Part shown: positions 56,950 through 64,000 of the stretch, one piece after another
Layout: each line of letters starts with the position of its first letter
Position numbering within the stretch: position 1 is the stretch's first letter
Source: Haliotis asinina
Lineage: Eukaryota > Mollusca > Gastropoda > Lepetellida > Haliotidae
Reading direction: 5' to 3'
Length of the DNA: 64,000 bases
Assembly (NCBI RefSeq): GCF_037392515.1
Contig: NC_090288.1
Span: forward strand, 56,777,673 to 56,841,672
Made by a program: the position numbers and the translations under genes
The notes under the pieces: model-generated
Databases searched by the model: none
Seen by the model: only the letters and a program-made list of their open reading frames with translations
What the model was told of the DNA's origin: nothing

Positions 56950-58473
56950 TTTTTATCTGTATTTACTTCATTGTCATTCTTTTTTAGGAACCGTGCATCA
57001 TTTAAGACCAAACTCATCACGTGAGCGTAGTTTTGACACCACGATGTTGTAGCAAACGATATCTCATTACTGCAAATCGTCTACCAAAAAGTGAAACTCA
57101 CAACTGCGCGTGTAAATTTACTGAGATGACAAATATTCATAGCGAAGCCAATGTATGGAGCTAGCATTAAAAAATATGTAACACACTCACAACAGTGCAT
57201 GTCAAAGTTATAAGGTAGCAAGCATGGACTAGCGATATCGAGGTTAGGAGCTTGTATGGAAATGATATGCGCATGCGCAAGGAACTAAGAAAAATAACTC
57301 TAAAAAAATCTGAGCAAAACGAATGCGACCCGGCAGGTAATCGAAGAAATACGTTGATAATTCCTTGCTGAATTTTAAATATACGACATATCTAACATTG
57401 GAACGTCAACTGGACACCGGGTACAGCGTGGTATACAGATTTGCTTGCCCAAGAGAAAAAAAACCCACAGTACTGGGAGTACAGTGCAGTGGGTTGTTTG
57501 CACCTCTGTATAAGGGCAACAACAATTTCGTTTACAAGATAAATGGTAAAACAAGAAATCGAAATAATAAGCTTGAAATTCAGCTTTTGATGGACTTAGT
57601 AGATCTTGCCAAAATTATAATTAATTATAGTTATAATTCATATCTTGCATCAAGAAAAATATAGTAAATTAGTGCTTGAGTATATTTAAAATAACCTTAA
57701 AAAATATTGTTATTTTCGACATTACCACCACTGTATTGTAGTTCATGAAGTTTTCATTTTCTTTTTCATTTATTTTGGAGGCAGCATTTTTCCTTCACAG
57801 TTTCATGACTACTTGAACTCTTATCATCCGTCATCTCACAAATTGTAAATTCCCATAGGAAATATACAGGATCTAATTCCCTTATCAATTTGGCCTTGGC
57901 AGTGGCATTTTACAGAAATGTGACAGAAAGAGCATTGTTGTGAATAAAACGGGATAGAATAGCTAAGAATTGAACAAATGTCTTCTGTTCTGTTGATCTA
58001 TAGAATGTGTGTATTGCAACAAGTATGTCTGTCTATTCATTACCGATAAAATGATTAAAATAATATAAAATATTTAAAATGCCCATCTAAATTGTGTGCT
58101 GTTGTAAATTCAAATACTATTTAGACGAGTTATCTTGTTTGACAACGTCAAAACTGGTGAACAAACAAGGATCACAGCATGTTCATGATAGACTTAGGAC
58201 AAATTCAGAACCTATCATAGTATTTGTCCTAGGTTAGGATATCCTAGCGGTGTGATACTTTCCGATAATAAGGTAGGTAGGTCATCTATCCGAGACCCCT
58301 GATCAAAGTTAGGGTATCCTAGGGCTAGGATCCTTTCAAGAATAGGGGACCAGAATATTGGACTACCTGCCCTGACCTCTAGGATGACGTCTACTTTATC
58401 CACGCCAGAACAGGCTCTGCTACCTTGTCTAAGCTGATCCTAAGTATCCAATCGACAAGCCACAACCTACACC
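56950..58473. other. Intergenic, nothing recognised
   Basis: A 99-codon frame at 57365-57664 has no familiar feature and low-complexity ends, and is not called. No repeat of the other families is visible. Confidence 0.5.
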
Positions 58474-58830
58474 AGTGTGTTCCAGGTCCCGAGAACCAGT
58501 GTCCAGCAGTACATCAACCTACATCCAGACCTTGAGATTACAGTCATCGGCACCGCTGAGACAGGGTTTCCTCATGTTGAGATAACGGGTGCTATTTACC
58601 ATTGCTGTCAAACCGTTTGGAGGAAAGACCTTGGACTCGCAGAGGTGGAGAAATTCATAGGAACAGTTGGTCTGGCACTTCTCCCTTAGTGTGATGTCCA
58701 GGATATGTGGTTGGATGTAATGAACTCTTTTCCTGACTCCAGTTCCTGGATGCAGTGGAACATTTATTACATCTTGGATAGGGAAATTTGGTGTCTGGTT
58801 TTTAGTGAATCATGTGCCACTGATGGACTT
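58474..58830 (+). pseudogene. MULE-transposase-like fragment
   Basis: The frame 58477-58689 ends FPHVEITGAIYHCCQTVWR, then KDLGLAEVEKFIGTVGLALLP. This resembles the block FP-AEVTGC-FH--Q-VWRK-Q-LGL...ALAFLP of MULE/FLYWCH-type transposases, including the conserved His before the Q-WRK motif. Further pieces follow after a stop at 58687. It is a short relic without start or ends. Confidence 0.5.
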
Positions 58831-59322
58831 TGGAAATGATGAAGATCATTTCGTGTGATTAAATAACTTATTGTTATTGATGTGATGCCAAGATTGTGAT
58901 TATCAAGCAGACGCAGTACTATCTTTATTGTTTATTGACTGTCTATGTTGAACTCAATAAATATGTTGAATCAAGTCAACGTCTTTGCTCATCCATTATA
59001 AGGAATACGTATCAGTTTGAGGATAGGTTGTGCACTCAACCAGAATTGTTGTGTTAAAGTGTCTGAGTTTGGGGAGCTTATGGAATGCACACATGAGGGT
59101 ACCTAATTTTCTCAGTAATCGGTAGACTGCTAGTGAGACTAATGATCCTTTTCTCTGTCAAAACGAATATGTCGTAAACATGTTAAACATGAACACGAAT
59201 ATATATCTGTATTGCTTAAACTGTTCAAACAGCCTCTTAGAATATGGTTTTCAGTTGACGAACCCCATATCGAGTTTATGATTATGGCGTTTTGTACATT
59301 ATTTTTCAGATACATTTCTGCA

Positions 59323-60966
59323 ATGGAAACATACAAAGATCAAACAATTGCTGATAGAATCTCCTTCTGGGGAAAGACTGAGCCCCACACGCCCGCCTTC
59401 ATTTTCTGGAGCAAGAATGGCAGATATGTCTTGTCACGGGCAGATGTCCTGGATCTATCTAGTAGGTTTGCTTTCAGACTGACTGAACTTGGTGTTCATC
59501 CCGGAGATGTGGTGTGCATTGCTCTTCCCAACTGTCCAGAAAGAGTAATAGCAAACTTTGGTGTACATTTAGCTGGGGCTGTGGCAATGAATGGTCAAAT
59601 TCTACGTTCTGATGGTCAAGATATCATTGAATCCATGCGAAAGGCTAACTGCAAAACTCTTATCACGGATCCAGATCAGGAAAATGGGGCTTGGAGTATT
59701 TGCAGTGGATTTTTCGATGTATTGGGTGGGGTGTACAGCTCTGAAATCAGATGTGTCAAAGTGCCAAGTCTGAAGAATGTGGTATATTGCAAAACGAAGA
59801 AACCAGAATGTGAGTTTTTCAGATCACTGCCGTCAACTGATAGGTATGTGAACAACAAGGCGAAGCCATCGGATGTTGCTCAAATATTCACAACATCAGG
59901 GAGTTCAGGATACACGAAGCTGGTCCCACATTCACACAAGGCCCTTCTGACGTTGGGAAAGACATTTGCTGAGATGTTGGGTGCATATGGCGAAAATGTG
60001 AAAGCTGTGTATAATGCTGCTCCACTTGGTTGGGCTGGGGGATTTCCATATTTTCTCCTTTCTTCTGGTTGGCAACAGGTTCTGATAGATTATTCTCTTG
60101 GGGTCCCCACAGATGATCTCCAGTTCGTATGGAACATCATCTGTCAGGAAGATATCAAATTGGCACTGCTGTCATCTTTCCAGATTACTGGCATTTGCAA
60201 AAGAAGAGACATGTGGGAATCAAAGCATCACAGACTGAATGTAATCGGGACTGGAGGCCAGCCATTGAAGAAGGGAAGTCTTGAATCCATTGGGCAAGTT
60301 ACTGACGTTGTCCTTAATGCTTATGGCTCAACGGAAGTAGGGATGGTCACTTCCATTATATTCAGTGAGGAGAACACGTGTGACTTTAGGGAAAACATGG
60401 CAGGTTTTGCAGTGACAGGCGTGGATGTAAAAATTGTAGATTCAGGAATGGTTGAAGTTGAACCCAATGCTCTTGGAGAAATCCTCATACGATCAGAGAC
60501 TGTAGCACACGGGTATCTTGGAGACCCACATTTATCAACCCTACACGATGGCTGGTTTCAAACAGGGGATATGGGTTATAAAGACAAGAAAGGGTGTTTG
60601 TTTATTGAAGGCCGAAGCTCCGACGCCATCATGCACGGCCCCTACATCCTTTATCCCACATGGCTTGAGGAGAAGCTCGCCAAATGCCCTGGGATTAAGC
60701 AGAACTATATTGTTCCCGTTCCCGACAAGGTTCTCCACCACGAGATATGTGCTTGCGTCCAACTGGAAGAGGAAGTCCACCTGACTCAAGATGACATCAT
60801 AACATTTGTGAAAGGGGAAGTTAGTGCTGGCATTTCATCTGCTATGAACGTTGTTCCAAAGTATGTTGAGTTCTTTGACACATTTCCTGTCCTGAATTCT
60901 TTCAAAGTTGACCGAAAGCAGCTGGCGAAGCTTGCTATTGAAAGACTGCAACTGTGTCAGAGCTGA
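59323..60966 (+). CDS. Acyl-CoA synthetase (AMP-binding, ANL superfamily), ACS-2, 547 aa
   Basis: Paralogue of ACS-1, same orientation, about 21 kb downstream, with the same single-exon layout and the same splice-acceptor-like site (AG at 59308-59309). The start METYKDQTIADRISFWG was chosen for agreement with ACS-1; the frame is open upstream but that part matches non-coding flank. TTSGSSGYTK is at 190-199, followed by YGSTE, TGDMGY and GRSSDAIMHGPYILYP. The C-terminal FKVDRKQLAKL retains the lid lysine. It ends LCQS, three residues beyond the homologous end of ACS-1. Divergence from ACS-1 is concentrated in the middle third, which shapes the acyl pocket, so substrates may differ. A candidate AATAAA is at 61408. 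Confidence 0.9.
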   Translation: METYKDQTIADRISFWGKTEPHTPAFIFWSKNGRYVLSRADVLDLSSRFAFRLTELGVHPGDVVCIALPNCPERVIANFGVHLAGAVAMNGQILRSDGQDIIESMRKANCKTLITDPDQENGAWSICSGFFDVLGGVYSSEIRCVKVPSLKNVVYCKTKKPECEFFRSLPSTDRYVNNKAKPSDVAQIFTTSGSSGYTKLVPHSHKALLTLGKTFAEMLGAYGENVKAVYNAAPLGWAGGFPYFLLSSGWQQVLIDYSLGVPTDDLQFVWNIICQEDIKLALLSSFQITGICKRRDMWESKHHRLNVIGTGGQPLKKGSLESIGQVTDVVLNAYGSTEVGMVTSIIFSEENTCDFRENMAGFAVTGVDVKIVDSGMVEVEPNALGEILIRSETVAHGYLGDPHLSTLHDGWFQTGDMGYKDKKGCLFIEGRSSDAIMHGPYILYPTWLEEKLAKCPGIKQNYIVPVPDKVLHHEICACVQLEEEVHLTQDDIITFVKGEVSAGISSAMNVVPKYVEFFDTFPVLNSFKVDRKQLAKLAIERLQLCQS

Positions 60967-62320
60967 AATGGCTAGCAAGAGCTCTAACCCTGTCTTAATA
61001 GAATTACTCTTGAAATAATGTTATCTTTACTCACAAGGAATGTTGGAACATCAAACCAAACACACCCTCTTCACTGCATCCGTTTCCAAATTATGCATTA
61101 ACACACTCAACACTCTTGTGTTATTTCGTCATTTAATTCTAATCAGAACCTACCCAGTGCTTATACCTCAGAGGAATAGATACTTGGACTAACACACTTG
61201 TTGTTTTAAAGCTCACATGTAAGGGCCGTGTGTGTGATTGGTCTGTTTTATACCGACCGACCGGTTGATATAGTGCAACCACTTTCTTTAGCACATACCT
61301 TCACATCTGTAGCCGCTAGAACACTGAAATATCCTTCATCTATTGTACCAGTTTAAGGAATCACTCCCAGAACACTTTAACAAGGATACTTCACCGACCC
61401 TATGACTAATAAAGGGTCAGATTAAATATAGCACATGTGAAATAGTAGAACTATGAGTGTCCTAATACCGTTTAATGTGTTGACAAATGTGACATATCTT
61501 GACATAAAGGCAAAACGTTCAAACACTACTAGCAAACATCAGTTTATATAGTGACCACTGACGTTGATTCCAGCAGCCACGATGTCTACTGCATCTCAAA
61601 CGCGGCTACCAGTGACGTGGTGTTACGGGTGGACTAACTGCAGGTTACCTACAGTGGATTCTGGCTGCCCTTAAACGTCAATGAACCGTGCCCCTGGATA
61701 TCCCTACATTGTTAGCATGAAGTCTGCTGAAGACCAGCTGCGTTAAGCAAACGAAATGCATGTGTCCATCATCTTGGACTGTTGTGACTCTGATCGAAGT
61801 GCGTATTCCACGAATAGCTCTCTAACAAACATTAAAGTGGACTGCTGCCTGACGATTAGTTTGACCAGATTCCAAAAGGTCTGTACCCTGAACCCTTCCA
61901 GCAAATATAAAAAACGTCTCATTTTAAGCTGCGATTTAAAACAGGTAACTGAACAGTGAAGGACAGTAAAAAAGCATCTGTCCGTGTGTATTGTCGTCCA
62001 CTTTCTATGGATACAGCGACTCGCATGTGCAAATCATTGACATTAAGTTGCAGATGTGTTTGCGCCATTTGCAATAGAATGTATCTGACGTTAAAGAAAG
62101 TAAGAATGACATTTCAAGGGCCTGATGTGTTTCCATATTATTAGGAAAGTTTGCAAAACATTCTTTTCTCAGAAATTGTGCTACAATAGCTTGACCCTTC
62201 ATTAATGACGCCGTGTATAAATGGAGCAAACATTTGACTTTGCAAGGTTTTGGGAACATAGATATTTGTTCTTGGTTTTTTTTTCTTCTCAATATTGTAT
62301 TTCGCCATTGCCTTTATAGA
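60967..62320. other. Intergenic, nothing recognised
   Basis: The ACS-2 3' flank is not similar to that of ACS-1. No open frame or repeat that I can support. Confidence 0.5.
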
Positions 62321-62528
62321 GTGAGCGAGTTAGGTCGTTAGTTTAGCTTTACGCCGCACGCTACAATATTCCACCTATATGGCAGCGGTCTGTAAATAAT
62401 CGAATCTGGACCAGAAAATTCAGTGATCAACAGCATCAGCATCGATTTGCGCATTTGGGAACCGATAACATAACGAGATCAGCGGGCCTGACCACCCGAT
62501 TTATTCTACCCCGGACTTTCATGGGTCT
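62321..62528 (-). repeat. SINE-like repeat, degenerate copy
   Basis: Minus orientation, with a tail-like GTGAGCGAGTTAGG at 62321 and the 5' end near 62528 (GACTTTCATGGGTCT). About 55 bases of the 5' half are missing compared with 46566-46828. No clear target-site duplication. Confidence 0.85.
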
Positions 62529-63469
62529 GTCTTTTCTGTACATTATATAAACATTAAACCTGGGCCTTTGTTTCCACAGCAGAATCTCAAGTTCGTTGAT
62601 GGCTGCTTTAAACACAGATGTGATGGGATTTTTAAAAAATAATAATTGAAGAAACAGCTCAATAAATAGCACATGTTACGCCACTGACTTACAATCATTC
62701 TCTAATTCTATATTGTTTCCAAGTAGTTCATGCACTAACATCTACGTAGCATATGCGGAGTATATGAGAATAAATGGAGATGTAATTCAGTCATGATTCT
62801 AGCACTTTTTTTGCAGTCTAGGAAATTAGTGAGTGAGTGAATGGGTGCCGATGTGTAGACAATCTCAGTTATACACTATTATGCACAGGTATGTTAAATA
62901 TCATGTGGAATTAAAGTTAGTCAAAGTTACAAAAAGTTACAAAGACGCATGTTTCGACTAACATTGTTTGTGTGCACGCACAGTACGTTGGTGAGGTGGG
63001 GTGAATGGATTTAACGTTGTGTTTAAAAATGTTTCGCTCATATGACGACGTGCGTGTGTGTGTATGTGTGGCTAGCTCACTGAGATACCATGCCACAGTT
63101 AAGTATGAAGACCCCACTCGGACACCATAGACGTGCCCTTAACGTCTTTTGGTACGACATGGCCGGGGATCGAAGACGCGACGTTTTGACTTTAAAGGAT
63201 ATGTACAGCAGAAATCTTAATTCATATTGTTGAAAAAAATCTTGATGAAATTTGTACCTTATGATACCTTATAGGTACCTTAGGTACGTTTTTATTAATT
63301 TTGTTTGTTTGTTTCGATTTTTTGTTGTGTTGTGGGGAATTTTTTTCCCCACATTTCTTGACATTTCTTGGGGTGGGATTTGTGGGAATCAACGCACTGA
63401 TTGGTCGTAATGCATGAAAATTTGAACGCTCGGGGGTAAAGAGATGACTTTCATCACCACGTGCCAATA
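62529..63469. other. Intergenic with simple repeats
   Basis: Short GTGA repeat near 62830 and GT-rich repeat near 63052-63070. No gene seen. Confidence 0.5.
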
Positions 63470-63790
63470 CCAAGTCTTTATCAGCAACAACAGAACAGGG
63501 AATAATTCAGCAGCAGGACAACGCCAGATCCCACACAGCGCGCATTGTCCAGAACGTTTTGAACGCCCAGTATATCCAAGTTTTTCCATGGCCACCACGC
63601 TAACCGGATTTAAACCCCATGAAGCCCTTGTAGGATCATCTGAATCGTCAAGTGAGAAGACGACCACGACCCGTAGCGAACCGACAGGAACGTGCAGACG
63701 CTCTCAGGAACGAGGGGAATAGGATTCCGAATAACGTCATTCGTCGACTGTCGATAGGACGCGAATGCTGCTAGAGGTGGTCACACTCGA
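63470..63790 (+). pseudogene. Decayed Tc1/IS630-type transposase fragment
   Basis: Reading across frames gives QQDNARSHTARIVQNVL, then VFPWP and PDLNPM, then RIPNNVIRRL. These are the second catalytic Asp block and C-terminus of the family. The catalytic Glu position (normally PIEHLWD) reads PMKPL followed by a stop, so activity is lost. No terminal repeats were found. Confidence 0.75.
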
Positions 63791-64000
63791 TACTAAGGAT
63801 ATGTATGCGTGACTAGAGACTTGAAATGACTGAGACGTTCCATGATTGACTCTTCTTACATCTGTAAACTGTGCTATTCCTACCCCTTTGTCCATTATTT
63901 GAAAGGTGCTCTTCATCTTTGGTGAGTTTCTTTATAGACACTGTTGGTGCATTGTCCCAAATACTAGCTTTAATAAAGGCCGGCACTGTAACTTAAAAAC

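Noticed and set aside
57365..57664. 99-codon plus-strand frame
   Set aside because: Low-complexity end, no recognisable domain, no splice context.

Overview
This is eukaryotic, AT-rich, repeat-dominated DNA, most likely from a marine gastropod and probably an abalone-like vetigastropod (Haliotis). The main hint is a roughly 265-bp SINE-like repeat ending in a (CACT)n tail, which I recall as abundant in abalone sequence. Other hints are molluscan non-LTR retrotransposons with an RNase H domain, Tc1 transposons, and a single-exon animal-type acyl-CoA synthetase gene. The organism call is inference.

Only three reading frames look intact. Two are tandem paralogues of an AMP-binding acyl-CoA synthetase (ACS-1, 36465-38102 +; ACS-2, 59323-60966 +). 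The third is a complete Tc1 transposase (16343-17368 +) inside a 1.6-kb element that keeps both terminal inverted repeats and TA duplications. An exon stub of a third ACS copy lies just upstream of ACS-1. Degenerate copies of ACS flanking DNA, without the gene, occur at 8690-9280 and 13960-15610. The locus therefore looks like an ACS tandem array broken up by transposons.

Most of the rest is one non-LTR retrotransposon family of the I group (Nimb-like). It has a 5' UTR, ORF1 with CCHC knuckles, and ORF2 with APE endonuclease, reverse transcriptase, RNase H and a C-terminal Cys/His motif, then a 3' UTR ending in (ACTC)n. Eight copies are named A to H here: A (310-8605 +, split), B (2023-4465 -), C (10593-13796 -), D (18306-27745 -, split), E (34775-35220 +, 3' end only), F (38995-44315 +), G (45604-56050 +, split) and H (48878-55728 +, inserted in G). 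All copies are broken by stops, frameshifts, deletions or insertions.

Insertions nest three deep. B lies in A and carries a Tc1 element. D carries a TTAA-flanked element, beside or in which sits a 2.8-kb foldback element. H lies in G and itself carries a SINE and a 1-kb insert. Other remnants are a hAT/ZNF862-like pseudogene (56046-56935 -) and a fragment of the same type (10236-10490 -), a MULE-transposase fragment (58474-58830), a Tc1 remnant (63470-63790), a tandem array (27750-28620) and an unidentified decayed coding region (28700-30500).

The most interesting signals are four. First, the 5' ends of retrotransposon copies F and H fit an HDV-like self-cleaving ribozyme. Second, the SINE and the LINE share a 3' tail and similar target-site duplications, suggesting a LINE/SINE pair. 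Third, divergence between the two ACS genes is mosaic, suggesting gene conversion. Fourth, there is a perfect 45-bp hairpin inside the TTAA element. No tRNA, rRNA or CRISPR was seen.
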